In this document: in pieces, positions 43,695-51,918 of the stretch
How positions within the stretch are numbered: the stretch's first letter is position 1
How the letters are laid out: each line of letters starts with the position of its first letter
NCBI RefSeq assembly: GCF_000020965.1
Contig: NC_011297.1
Span: forward strand, 1,426,001 to 1,490,000
Length of the DNA stretch: 64,000 nucleotides
From: Dictyoglomus thermophilum H-6-12
GTDB taxonomy: Bacteria; Dictyoglomota; Dictyoglomia; Dictyoglomales; Dictyoglomaceae
Direction: 5' to 3'
Made by a program: the position numbers and the translations under genes
Notes under the pieces: model-generated
The model's input: the letters and a program-made list of their open reading frames with translations, nothing else
Told to the model about the DNA's origin: nothing
Databases searched by the model: none

Positions 43695-44192
43695 TTAGAT
43701 CTCAATTGGTATTATTTCTCCCCATACTTTGTCTTTATCTACGTATAAATAACCTATAGTATTCTTATCTGTAAAAAACTTATCAGTAGGAGATCCTGGA
43801 TTAAAAAAGAATATGTTGTCTTCCCATTCCATCATTGGTTTGTGAGTATGTCCAAAGACAATAACCTTCAAATCCTCTCCCTCAAAAACTTCTCTAACCC
43901 TATCTTTAATCCCCCAAGGAGCTCCACTTCCATGAGTAATACCAATTTTTATGCTTTCAATAGTTATTATCTTCTTTGCAGGAAGTATTCTTTTTACCTC
44001 AAAATTATCCATATTACCATGCACGCCAATAACTTCTGCAATCCTTTGAAGTTCTGGCAAAAAGAAGGTATCTTCCCAGTCTCCAGCATGAATAATAAGA
44101 TCAACTCCTTGAAGTTTGTCTATTATTACCTGAGGAAGATAAGGAAAACGAGAAGGAAGATGAGTATCTGAAATTACTCCAATCTTTACCAT
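43695..44192 (-). CDS. YfcE/MJ0936-type metallophosphoesterase
   Basis: This 165-residue calcineurin-like phosphodiesterase has ISDTHLPSRF, IIHAGDWED, GVHGNMDNFEV, ITHGSGAPWG and VFGHTHKP. Members hydrolyse model phosphodiesters and the natural substrate is unknown. It has a GAAGGAGG start signal and lies 14 bases before fhs, so it probably heads the one-carbon operon. A TTGATA-17-TATTAG promoter can be drawn between it and the tRNA-Ser upstream. Confidence 0.88.
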   Translation of the reverse strand: MVKIGVISDTHLPSRFPYLPQVIIDKLQGVDLIIHAGDWEDTFFLPELQRIAEVIGVHGNMDNFEVKRILPAKKIITIESIKIGITHGSGAPWGIKDRVREVFEGEDLKVIVFGHTHKPMMEWEDNIFFFNPGSPTDKFFTDKNTIGYLYVDKDKVWGEIIPIEI

Positions 44193-44240
44193 TGAGTCCT
44201 CCTTCTCTAATATTCATACCATTATTTTATATCAAAAAAA

Positions 44241-44330
44241 TGGCGGGGAGGGTGGGACTCGAACCCACATGGCCGCGAAGGCCTTACCGGTTTTCAAGAC
44301 CGGCCCCTTAGCCAATTCGGACACCTCCCC
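44241..44330 (-). tRNA. tRNA-Ser(TGA), CCA encoded
   Basis: On the minus strand the acceptor GGGGAGG pairs with CCTCCCC, then G and an encoded CCA. The anticodon stem CCGGT/ACCGG holds loop CTTGAAA with anticodon TGA. A long variable arm (GGCC-TTCG-CGGCC) marks class II. The T arm reads GTGGGTTCGAGTCCCAC. A run of seven T directly after CCA may end the transcript. Confidence 0.97.
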
Positions 44331-44343
44331 GATGTCCAAGAAA

Positions 44344-44391
44344 ATTATACCATAAAAATTTTAATTTTAAATTAAAATTTTGTGGTATAAT
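44344..44391. promoter_or_regulatory. Mirror-image divergent promoters around a perfect AT palindrome
   Basis: Facing outward are TGG-TATAAT on the minus strand (44344-44349, for tRNA-Ser) and TGG-TATAAT on the plus strand (44386-44391, for the nitroreductase). Between them 44355-44381 is a perfect 13-base inverted repeat made only of A and T, with one central base. It covers both -35 regions. Confidence 0.6.
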
Positions 44392-44428
44392 CTTATCTAC
44401 AAGTAAAAAAATAAAAAAGGTGAAAGAT

Positions 44429-44983
44429 ATGGAAGTAAAAAAGGCGATTCTTGAAAGAAGAGCTTTGAGATCTATTGAACCCTTTGAAGTAACCCAAGAA
44501 TTAATATACGACTTAGCTGAATCAGCTTCTTTAGCTCCATCCTGTTTTAATAATCAACCATGGAGATTCATTTTTACTTATGATCCAGATATTCTTAAAG
44601 AATTATATACTGCGCTAACACCAAGAAATAACTGGGCTAACAATTCTTCTCTAATAGTTACAGTCTTTACAAAAGAAGACTTAGACTGCCAAATAAAAGG
44701 AAGAAACTACGCTTTACTTGATACAGGAATGGCTGTTGGATTTATGCTTTTAAGGGCTACTGAGTTAGGCCTTATTGCCCACCCTATAGCAGGCTATGAC
44801 GAGGAAAAGGTAAAAAAGATCTTGAATATACCAGAAGACATGACTGCAATACTTCTTATCGTCTTTGGAAAAAGAGCAAAAGAAATAAATCCTAATCTCT
44901 CTGAAGAACAAAAAGAAAGGGAATTTAAAAGACCTGAAAGATTGCCAATTAAAGAGTTTGTATACCTTAATAAATACAAGTAA
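44429..44983 (+). CDS. Nitroreductase family protein
   Basis: This 184-residue flavin oxidoreductase has KKAILERRALRSIEPFEV, SASLAPSCFNNQPWRF (FMN binding), LDTGMAVGFMLLRATELG and NIPEDMTAILLIVFGKRA. The substrate is unknown. GTG at 44420 is in frame, but AAAAGGTG six bases before the ATG at 44429 shows the real start. It is followed after 12 bases by a sugar isomerase-like gene. Confidence 0.9.
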   Translation: MEVKKAILERRALRSIEPFEVTQELIYDLAESASLAPSCFNNQPWRFIFTYDPDILKELYTALTPRNNWANNSSLIVTVFTKEDLDCQIKGRNYALLDTGMAVGFMLLRATELGLIAHPIAGYDEEKVKKILNIPEDMTAILLIVFGKRAKEINPNLSEEQKEREFKRPERLPIKEFVYLNKYK

Positions 44984-44995
44984 AATAAAAGAAAA

Positions 44996-45808
44996 ATGTT
45001 AATCTCTTGTTCAACTGCGGCATTTTTAAAACCAGAAATGACAACGGAAGAAAAATTAAAAAATTCCATTGAAGCTTTAAATATTATTTTGGAAAACCAC
45101 TACGATGGAATTGAACTTTTTCTTCCTAAAGATTTTGACGAAGAAAAGAAAGAGATACTCTTTGAGGAAGCTAAAAAGTTAAAAGGAAAAATATTAACAC
45201 TTCATGCTCCTAAAAACACGCTCCACAAGCCAATAAAATCAATATTCCCTGATTTAGTAAAATTAATCAAAAAATGTAGTGATCTTGAAATAAAAGTCAT
45301 TGTTCTACATCCTCCTTTTCAAAAAACAATGAATTCACTTTTAAGAACCATCTTCTATATATTTGACAATGTGATTCACTTTTCTGCAAGACACAATGTT
45401 TTACTAACGATAGAAAATGTACCTTATCTTCTCGATCCTCCAGAGTTTTATTCTGCCCTTGCCCAAAGATACAAAAACCATGTGGGTATAACTATCGATA
45501 TAGAATATTTACATTCCACCCAATATTCACTTAACAAATATTCTGAAGAATTATTAAAGAACCATCTTAGGAATATACATATAAGAGATTATGACGGACA
45601 AAGTTTTGATGACGAGGGCAAGAGAAGGTATTTAAAACTAGGAGAAGGATTAATCAATTTTAGGGAGTTATTTGAGAAAATATTTAAACTTGGCTATAAC
45701 GGACCTTTAACAGTAGAAACCGTCTTTGATAATAAAATAGAAGACTTAAAGCACAGTAGAGAATTTATTATAAACAATTTTCCTCAAAAATCATTAGCTT
45801 CTGGATAG
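44996..45808 (+). CDS. Sugar phosphate isomerase/epimerase (AP endonuclease 2-like TIM barrel)
   Basis: This 270-residue xylose-isomerase-like barrel has YDGIELFLPKDF, ILTLHAPKNTL, VIVLHPPFQ, LTIENVPYLLDPP, VGITIDIEYLHS and HIRDYDGQ, with LGEGLINFRELF near the end; the Glu, His and Asp residues form the expected metal site. Function within the family (epimerase, isomerase or endonuclease IV-like) is open. No ribosome-binding site precedes the ATG; a TAAAAT ends nine bases before it. The end overlaps pheA by 25 bases. Confidence 0.85.
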   Translation: MLISCSTAAFLKPEMTTEEKLKNSIEALNIILENHYDGIELFLPKDFDEEKKEILFEEAKKLKGKILTLHAPKNTLHKPIKSIFPDLVKLIKKCSDLEIKVIVLHPPFQKTMNSLLRTIFYIFDNVIHFSARHNVLLTIENVPYLLDPPEFYSALAQRYKNHVGITIDIEYLHSTQYSLNKYSEELLKNHLRNIHIRDYDGQSFDDEGKRRYLKLGEGLINFRELFEKIFKLGYNGPLTVETVFDNKIEDLKHSREFIINNFPQKSLASG

Positions 45809-46854
45809 GAGCCTAAAACCTTAAAATCAATACACTCCTCCTTTATCTTCTCAAGGGCACAGGATACCTTTTCATCCTCTATATGCCCCTGAAAATCAAC
45901 AAAGAACCTATATTCAAAAGGTTTAGCAGGTACTGGCCTTGACTGAATCAAAGTCATATTTAATCCAAAATCATGTAAAGGCCTTAACGCTCTATATAAT
46001 GCTCCAGCCTGATGCTTTACAGAAAAAATTATAGAGGTTTTGTCTTTTCCTGTAGGTTTTGGAATTTCCCTTCCAAGTACTAAAAACCTTGTTTTATTAT
46101 TCCAAAAATCTTGAATATTTTCAGCAAGAATATTCAATCCAAAAATGTTAGCCGCAAAGTTACTCGCAATAGCAGCACTTCCTCTTTCTTCCTTTACCAA
46201 TTTAGCAGCAAAACTAGTACTTGAAGTTGGAATCTCCTCTACATTTGGCAAGTTTTGTCTTAGCCATTTCTTACACTGAGCAAGGGCTTGAGGATGCGAA
46301 TAAACTTTTCTTATCTTGTCAATAGAATCTTCAAAAGATATCAACGAATGTTTCACATCTAAATAAACTTCCCCAATAACCTTCTTAGTAGTGATAGCAA
46401 GAAGATCCATAGTACTTCCTACAGTACCTTCCAAAGAGTTCTCTATAGGAACTACTGCATATTCTGCCCCTTCCTCTAAAGATTTGAATATATCTTCCAC
46501 TAATAATAAAGGTTTAAACTTAGAGCCTTCTCCAAAAAATTTTACAGCAGCTTGATGAGTAAAACTACCCTCAGGTCCTAAATACAAAACCTCGATTTCT
46601 TTTTCTAAAGATCGCAAATAACTAATAATTGTCTTAAAAATACCAATTACTGCATCTTTATCTAAAGGTCCTTTATTCTCTTTAACCAGTCTATCCAAAA
46701 GTTCTTTCTCTCTCGAAGGGTCAAATGTAGGATAATTATTTTTAATCTTCCAATCTCTTATTTGAAGCACTATTTGCGCCCTTCTATTTAATATATCAAG
46801 TAACTTTTTATCCAATTCATCAATTTCTTTTCTAAGCTCTTCCAATTCCCTCAC
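45784..46854 (-). CDS. pheA: Bifunctional chorismate mutase/prephenate dehydratase
   Basis: This protein makes phenylpyruvate from chorismate. The 356 residues have an AroQ chorismate mutase (LEELRKEIDELDKKLLDILN), a prephenate dehydratase (VLYLGPEGSFTHQAA, VVPIENSLEGTVG, NKTRFLVLGR) and an ACT domain (TSIIFSVKHQAGALYRALRP). An open frame continues upstream to TTG 46920, but those bases contain the promoter. The GTG at 46854 has AGGGAGAG seven bases upstream and gives the normal N-terminus. Confidence 0.95.
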   Translation of the reverse strand: MRELEELRKEIDELDKKLLDILNRRAQIVLQIRDWKIKNNYPTFDPSREKELLDRLVKENKGPLDKDAVIGIFKTIISYLRSLEKEIEVLYLGPEGSFTHQAAVKFFGEGSKFKPLLLVEDIFKSLEEGAEYAVVPIENSLEGTVGSTMDLLAITTKKVIGEVYLDVKHSLISFEDSIDKIRKVYSHPQALAQCKKWLRQNLPNVEEIPTSSTSFAAKLVKEERGSAAIASNFAANIFGLNILAENIQDFWNNKTRFLVLGREIPKPTGKDKTSIIFSVKHQAGALYRALRPLHDFGLNMTLIQSRPVPAKPFEYRFFVDFQGHIEDEKVSCALEKIKEECIDFKVLGSYPEANDF

Positions 46855-46891
46855 AGAGCATCTCTCCCTAAGCTTAAAATGTATTTTATAA

Positions 46892-46920
46892 ATTCTATAG
46901 AAATATCTCTGTAAGGTCAA
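46892..46920 (-). promoter_or_regulatory. pheA promoter
   Basis: On the minus strand TTGACC (46920-46915), 17 bases and TAGAAT (46897-46892). The predicted start is about 30 bases before the GTG start codon. Confidence 0.6.
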
Positions 46921-46922
46921 TA

Positions 46923-46977
46923 TTGCATTTTTTTCAAAATAAAACTATACTACTATTGGGAAATCGATAACGTAAAC
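46923..46977 (+). promoter_or_regulatory. Promoter and possible operator of the ribose-type ABC operon
   Basis: TTGCAT (46923-46928), 17 bases and TATACT (46946-46951). Just past the predicted start, 46961-46977 reads AAATCGATAACGTAAAC, holding two CpG steps in a CpG-poor region and looking like one arm of a LacI-family operator. The operator idea is inference. Confidence 0.45.
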
Positions 46978-46994
46978 TTTTAAGAGAGGGGTTG

Positions 46995-47951
46995 ATGAAG
47001 ATAAGACCTAATAATCAAAAGCCTAAGTTTTATTTTCGTGAATTGAACATTCTTCTCGCTCTTATTGTATTATGTGTATTTATCACTATAATGAACCCCA
47101 AATTTATCACCCCCTTTAACCTACAAGTCGTTGCTAGACAAATAGCGATTTACGGTCTTCTTGCTATAGGAGAAACACTAATAATAATTGGGGGTGGCAT
47201 AGACCTTTCCGTTGGCTCTCTTGTTGCCCTTACAGGAGTTTTAGTAGCTCTTTTTATGAAAAATGGAATAGACATGATATTAGCAATACTCATAGTTTTA
47301 CTCATCTCATGTCTTATAGGACTCTGGCATGGACTTTTTGTCACAAAACTTAACGTTCCTCCCTTCATAATAACCTTAGGAACTCTTACTGCAGCAAGAG
47401 GTCTTGCTTCAGTAATCACTAAAGGGTGGCCTATTATTGGCCTTCCCGAAAAATTCTTTTTTATAGGTCAAGGCGATCTTTGGGGTATTCCTTTTCCTAC
47501 TGTTATATTAATAGTTTTTGCAATAATAGCTTTCTTTATTACAAAATACACAGTGTTAGGTAGAAACCTATACGCCGTGGGTGGAAACATTGAAGCTGCG
47601 AGACTCTCTGGTATAGATGTTGATAAAATAAGAATGTTTACCTATGTTTTCGGTTCTTTCCTTGCAGGAATTACAGGAATAATTATTGCTTCAAGATTAA
47701 GCCAAGGACAAGCAGGAGTTGGAGGCGGATATGAATTAAGTGCTATAGCTGCAGCCGTAATAGGAGGCACTTCTCTTTCTGGAGGAGAGGGAACCATATT
47801 AGGTACCATAATTGGTGCAAGCATCATGTCGGTAATTTATAATGGTCTTATACTCCTTGAAATCTCCTCATATTGGCATGATGTAGTAATGGGACTTGTA
47901 ATAGTCACAGCCGTCACCATAGATATTTGGAGGAAGAGAAAAAGAAAGTAA
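46995..47951 (+). CDS. Ribose-type sugar ABC transporter permease
   Basis: This 318-residue RbsC-like permease has about eight to ten hydrophobic segments and the family marks IGGGIDLSVGSLVAL, the GNIEAARLSGIDV loop contacting the ATPase, and AAAVIGGTSLSGGEGT. A TTG three bases earlier is in frame; the ATG is preferred. It comes first in its operon, whereas in rbs operons the ATPase gene usually precedes the permease. The substrate is unknown but should be a pentose or similar sugar. Confidence 0.93.
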   Translation: MKIRPNNQKPKFYFRELNILLALIVLCVFITIMNPKFITPFNLQVVARQIAIYGLLAIGETLIIIGGGIDLSVGSLVALTGVLVALFMKNGIDMILAILIVLLISCLIGLWHGLFVTKLNVPPFIITLGTLTAARGLASVITKGWPIIGLPEKFFFIGQGDLWGIPFPTVILIVFAIIAFFITKYTVLGRNLYAVGGNIEAARLSGIDVDKIRMFTYVFGSFLAGITGIIIASRLSQGQAGVGGGYELSAIAAAVIGGTSLSGGEGTILGTIIGASIMSVIYNGLILLEISSYWHDVVMGLVIVTAVTIDIWRKRKRK

Positions 47952-48033
47952 AAATAATTTAGGGGGGTGAGAAAATATTTAATCTTTCTCATTTTACCAA
48001 TTTCTCAAAAAATTTTAATGGGAGGTGTTTGAA

Positions 48034-49050
48034 ATGCGTAAGATTTTAGTTGCTATTCTAATTATTCTTTTCCCTCTTATCTTCTCTATAGGATATTCCA
48101 AAGAGATACATGTAGCAGTTATTGGAAAATCAGTACACCCTTACTGGGCAGAAGTAGAGCTTGGAGTTAAACAGGCAGCTAAAGATTTAGGGGTAAAAGC
48201 CACATTCTTCGTACCTCAGAAAGAAGATATTCCTGCTCAAATATCTCAAATGGAATCCTTTATCGCTATGGGCGTTGATGGTATTGCTATTGCTCCTTCC
48301 GACCCAACAGCTATAGCGCCAACTATTGAAAAAGCAATGGCAAAAGGTATCCCAGTGATTACTCTTGATACCGATGCTCCTCAAAGTAAAAGATTAGTCT
48401 ATATTGGAACCGACAACTACTCTGCAGGTAAAATTGCTGGAATGGTCATGAATGATCTTCTTGGAATAAAAGGTGGTAAAGTAGCCATAGGTACAGGATC
48501 TCTAACCGCAATGAACTCTTTAGAAAGAATCCGTGGTTTTATGGACGGTATAGCCTCCAACAAGAGAATCGTAGTAGTGACAAAACCAGCCCTTTGCGAC
48601 TTCGAGGATACAGGAAGAGCAGTTACCCTTGCAGAACAAGCCCTCTTAACATATCCTGATCTAAGAGGATTCTTTGGCGTTTATGCTTTCAATGGACCTG
48701 CCGCAGCAAAAGCAGTGAAGGCCGCAGGAAAAGTAGGACAAGTATTAATAGTATGTTTTGATACTACTGCAGAACATATGCAACTTATAAAAGAAGGAGT
48801 AATTTCTGCTACCGTTGGACAAAGACCATACATGATGGGATACAAGAGTGTTGAAGTTCTAACTAAGATGGCACAAAAAGGCGTTGATGCAACTCTTAAA
48901 GAACTCCCAGCCAATAGAATAATTGATACTGGTGTAGATGTGGTAGCAGGTGATAAATACGTAAAGAGCATCAAAAGCGTACAAGCTTTAACAGTAGAAC
49001 AATATAGAAAGAAACTTCAAGAACTCGGAATACCTGTACAAGGGTGGTAA
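48034..49050 (+). CDS. Ribose-type sugar ABC transporter substrate-binding protein
   Basis: The 338 residues have a signal peptide (1-23) and the periplasmic-binding fold 1: VAVIGKSVHPYWAEVELGV, GVDGIAIAPSDPTAI, GIPVITLDTDAP, IGTDNYSAGKIAG and TVGQRPYMMGYKS. The cognate sugar is open. A GTG at 48025 lies inside the ribosome-binding site GGAGGTG, so the ATG six bases after it is the start. A short stem flanked by TGAGAAA/TTTCTC precedes the gene. A stronger hairpin follows it, so the binding protein may be made in excess over the other subunits. Confidence 0.93.
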   Translation: MRKILVAILIILFPLIFSIGYSKEIHVAVIGKSVHPYWAEVELGVKQAAKDLGVKATFFVPQKEDIPAQISQMESFIAMGVDGIAIAPSDPTAIAPTIEKAMAKGIPVITLDTDAPQSKRLVYIGTDNYSAGKIAGMVMNDLLGIKGGKVAIGTGSLTAMNSLERIRGFMDGIASNKRIVVVTKPALCDFEDTGRAVTLAEQALLTYPDLRGFFGVYAFNGPAAAKAVKAAGKVGQVLIVCFDTTAEHMQLIKEGVISATVGQRPYMMGYKSVEVLTKMAQKGVDATLKELPANRIIDTGVDVVAGDKYVKSIKSVQALTVEQYRKKLQELGIPVQGW

Positions 49051-49061
49051 TTAAAAAATAA

Positions 49062-49090
49062 GGGGGGAGAAGTTCTCCCCCCTATACCCT
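49062..49090 (+). terminator. Intra-operon hairpin between binding-protein and ATPase genes
   Basis: GGGGGGAGAA (49062-49071) and TTCTCCCCCC (49073-49082) form a tight nine-pair stem with a tiny loop. The following TATACCCTTTT is a weak T tract, so partial termination or protection of the upstream message is more likely than a full stop. Confidence 0.6.
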
Positions 49091-49108
49091 TTTAAGGAGG
49101 CTTAAAAG

Positions 49109-50596
49109 ATGAATCAAGAGCTCCTACTAAAAATTGAGAAAATATCAAAAAGTTTCCCTGGGGTAAAAGCTTTAGATGAAGTAGATTTAGAAGTTTACAA
49201 AGGAGAAATTCTTGCCCTTGTAGGAGAAAATGGCGCTGGAAAATCTACCCTTATGAAAATTCTTACGGGAGTATATCAAAAAGACGAAGGGAAAATTATA
49301 TTCAAAGGGAAAGAAATAAATCCCCAAAATCCTCATGAAGCCCAAAGTTTAGGAATATCCATCATCTATCAAGAATTCAATTTGGCTCCAAACCTTGATA
49401 TCGCCACCAACATATTCTTAGGTAATGAACCTAAAAAGGGTAAGTTTATAAAGATTTTTGATTACAAAAAAGCCTATGAAGAATCCTTAAAATTATTAGC
49501 ACTACTCGGCTTAGAACTACCTCCAGAAACTTTAGTAAAAGATCTTACTGTGGCTGAACAACAGATGGTAGAAATTGCAAAGGCTCTTGCTCAAAAATCA
49601 GAGCTGATTATTATGGATGAGCCAACCTCTGCTCTTGCTGGAAGAGAAGTTAAAAAACTGTTTGAAATAATGAGAAAACTAAAAAATGAAGGTATTTCAA
49701 TTATATTTATCACCCATAGACTTGAGGAGGTATTTGAAATTGCGGATAGAATTGTGGTACTAAGGGATGGAAAAAGAGTTGGAGAATTACCTGCTCAAAA
49801 AGATAGATATGATGATGTAATAAGAATGATGGTAGGAAGAGAAATAAGAGTAATACCCAAACCATCTACAAAAACAGAAGAAGTTATTTTAGAAGTAAGA
49901 AATCTATCCTCTAAAAAGGTCAAAAATATATCTTTTGAACTTAGAAAGGGTGAGGTGTTAGGAATTGCAGGGCTTGTTGGAGCAGGAAGAACAGAAATTA
50001 TAAGAGCAATATTTGGAGCTGATCCTATAATCTCTGGGGAAATATATCTAGAAGGTAAAAAAATAGAGATAAAATCTCCTAAAGATGCCGTGAGATATAA
50101 AATAGGCTTGGTGCCAGAAGATAGGAAGCTTCAAGGACTTATTCTTGATATGATGGTTTATGAGAACATTTCATTACCCTCCCTAAGGTATTTATTCCCT
50201 AATGGAATTATAAAGAGAAAGATAGAATATGATCTTGCAGAACATTTCGTCCAAAAATTACAAATAAAAACTCCAAGTATTTTTCAAAAAGTTGTAAATC
50301 TTTCTGGAGGGAACCAACAAAAAGTTGTACTTTCAAAATGGCTTGCTCTAAAGCCTAAAATCCTAATACTTGATGAACCCACTCGCGGAATAGATGTAGG
50401 AGCAAAAGCAGAAATACATAAATTAATTGGAGAGATGGCCAAAGAAGGTATTGGAATTATTCTTATCTCTTCAGAGCTTCCAGAAATTCTTGCCCTCTCC
50501 GATAGAATTCTTGTGGTTTCAAAAGGGAGGATTACTGCAGAGATAAGTAAAGAAGAAGCTACCCAGGAAAAGATAATGCAATACGCCATAATATAA
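49109..50596 (+). CDS. Ribose-type sugar ABC transporter ATP-binding protein (two NBDs)
   Basis: The 495 residues carry two ATPase domains, as in RbsA. The first has Walker A GENGAGKSTL and Walker B LIIMDEPTSAL. The second has a degenerate P-loop region GLVGAGRTEIIRA, signature LSGGNQQKVVLSKWL and ILILDEPTRGIDVG. This asymmetry is normal in the family. AAGGAGG precedes the ATG. Confidence 0.94.
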   Translation: MNQELLLKIEKISKSFPGVKALDEVDLEVYKGEILALVGENGAGKSTLMKILTGVYQKDEGKIIFKGKEINPQNPHEAQSLGISIIYQEFNLAPNLDIATNIFLGNEPKKGKFIKIFDYKKAYEESLKLLALLGLELPPETLVKDLTVAEQQMVEIAKALAQKSELIIMDEPTSALAGREVKKLFEIMRKLKNEGISIIFITHRLEEVFEIADRIVVLRDGKRVGELPAQKDRYDDVIRMMVGREIRVIPKPSTKTEEVILEVRNLSSKKVKNISFELRKGEVLGIAGLVGAGRTEIIRAIFGADPIISGEIYLEGKKIEIKSPKDAVRYKIGLVPEDRKLQGLILDMMVYENISLPSLRYLFPNGIIKRKIEYDLAEHFVQKLQIKTPSIFQKVVNLSGGNQQKVVLSKWLALKPKILILDEPTRGIDVGAKAEIHKLIGEMAKEGIGIILISSELPEILALSDRILVVSKGRITAEISKEEATQEKIMQYAII

Positions 50597-50633
50597 TATA
50601 TACTATTACCAAAACAAAAGGGAGGATTCTCGT

Positions 50634-51335
50634 ATGTCAAACTATATTGTTTTTATAACAGGTGCTTCAAAAGGTTTAGGTTTTTCTCTTACAGAACTTT
50701 ATCTTGATAAAGGCCACAAAGTGATAGCAACTTACCGAAAAAATCTTGAAAAATTAGAAGAAATCAAGAATCATCCAAACCTAATTCTGCATCCTATGGA
50801 TGTCTCCGATGAAGAATCCGTTAGAAATACTTATGAATATTTGAAAAACAAGATTAACTACATTGATATACTTATAAATAATGCAGCAGTTTACCTAGAA
50901 GATAAAAGTAAAACTATAGAAAACATAGACATAGAAAAAGCTATAGTAACCATGAATGTAAACTCTATTGGACCTTTAAGGGTGCTAAAGTATTTTTATT
51001 CCCTTGTCGAAAAGGGAAATAAAAAACTAATAATAAATATATCATCAGAAGCTGGAAGTATCTCTAATTGTTGGAGAGATAGAGAATATGCCTATTGCAT
51101 GTCAAAATCAGCCCTAAATATGCTCTCTGCTATTTTACAAAACTACAGTATTCCTAAAGGCATAAAAGTTTTATCTATCCATCCTGGATGGATGAGAACT
51201 GATATGGGAGGACCAGATGCAGATATTGACCCTAAAGAGGCAGCAGAAGGTATATACAATCTCTCTGTGAAAGATTGGGATCCTAAGGACAAAAATATTT
51301 ATATGGATTACAAAGGGAACCTAATGACTTGGTAA
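50634..51335 (+). CDS. Short-chain dehydrogenase/reductase
   Basis: This 233-residue Rossmann enzyme has TGASKGLGFSL (NAD(P) site), the LINNAAVYLED segment, NISSEAGSIS with the catalytic Ser and YAYCMSKSALNM with the Tyr and Lys, then HPGWMRTDMGG. It resembles C-factor-like SDRs. It is last in the sugar importer operon and may act on the imported sugar or a derivative; this is inferred from position. GGGAGG precedes the ATG. Confidence 0.92.
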   Translation: MSNYIVFITGASKGLGFSLTELYLDKGHKVIATYRKNLEKLEEIKNHPNLILHPMDVSDEESVRNTYEYLKNKINYIDILINNAAVYLEDKSKTIENIDIEKAIVTMNVNSIGPLRVLKYFYSLVEKGNKKLIINISSEAGSISNCWRDREYAYCMSKSALNMLSAILQNYSIPKGIKVLSIHPGWMRTDMGGPDADIDPKEAAEGIYNLSVKDWDPKDKNIYMDYKGNLMTW

Positions 51336-51366
51336 TAAGGGGGCGTTAAGCCCCCCATTTTTATTG
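51336..51366 (+). terminator. Terminator of the ribose-type operon
   Basis: GGGGGC (51339-51344) and GCCCCC (51350-51355) enclose a five-base loop and run into ATTTTTATT. It overlaps the last codons of the convergent gene at 51361. Confidence 0.8.
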
Positions 51367-51900
51367 GAGTATCTCAAAGGTACTTAAGCTCTCCTCAAAA
51401 AGAGGCAGATATTTCTCAAAAGTATCTTCCAAAGAAGTAAACGTAAAGATATAAAATTTCCCTCCTTGAAGAACATAGACCTGTTTTTGTTCTAAAGTCA
51501 AATCTTCACTCAAATTAATAGTGTATACAATTTCATATCCCTTGTAGTTTGATACTTCCCTTTCTCCTTCCGAAACAAATTCCAAAGAACCATAATATTC
51601 TCCTGCAGCCTTTAACTCTTCCTTTATCTCTCTTAAAAGATCTTCGTTAATCTCCGTAACCTCCGAAGGAACAGCTACTATGTTTAAATTGAAATTTGGC
51701 ATAAAACCTTCATCTGCAGGGCCAACAAAAATTACAGCCAAGTTATAAGGCTTTCCATCCTTTACCTCCCACCCTTCAGGAGGCACAATAGAAAAACCTA
51801 AATCCTTATCCACATATTTCTCAGTCTCAGCTAAAATAATATTGAAAGAAAGTCCTAAAACTAATAGAGAAAAAATCAAAAACCTTAATAATTTTCTCAT
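51361..51900 (-). CDS. Exported PsbP/DUF1795-like protein
   Basis: The 179 residues start with a signal peptide (1-24), then the pattern YVDKDLGFSIVPPEGWEV, EKQ-type beta strands with GYEIVYTINL and a final YIFTFTSLEDTFEKYLPLF, as in PsbP/MOG1-fold or DcrB-like secreted proteins. The function is unknown. It follows the xylanase gene by 18 bases on the same strand. Confidence 0.7.
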   Translation of the reverse strand: MRKLLRFLIFSLLVLGLSFNIILAETEKYVDKDLGFSIVPPEGWEVKDGKPYNLAVIFVGPADEGFMPNFNLNIVAVPSEVTEINEDLLREIKEELKAAGEYYGSLEFVSEGEREVSNYKGYEIVYTINLSEDLTLEQKQVYVLQGGKFYIFTFTSLEDTFEKYLPLFEESLSTFEILQ

Positions 51901-51918
51901 TTAAACCTCCTATACAAC

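Noticed and set aside
46855-46920. 66-base N-terminal extension of pheA from TTG 46920
   Set aside because: The extension contains the -35/-10 promoter of the gene and has no family match; a ribosome-binding site precedes GTG 46854.
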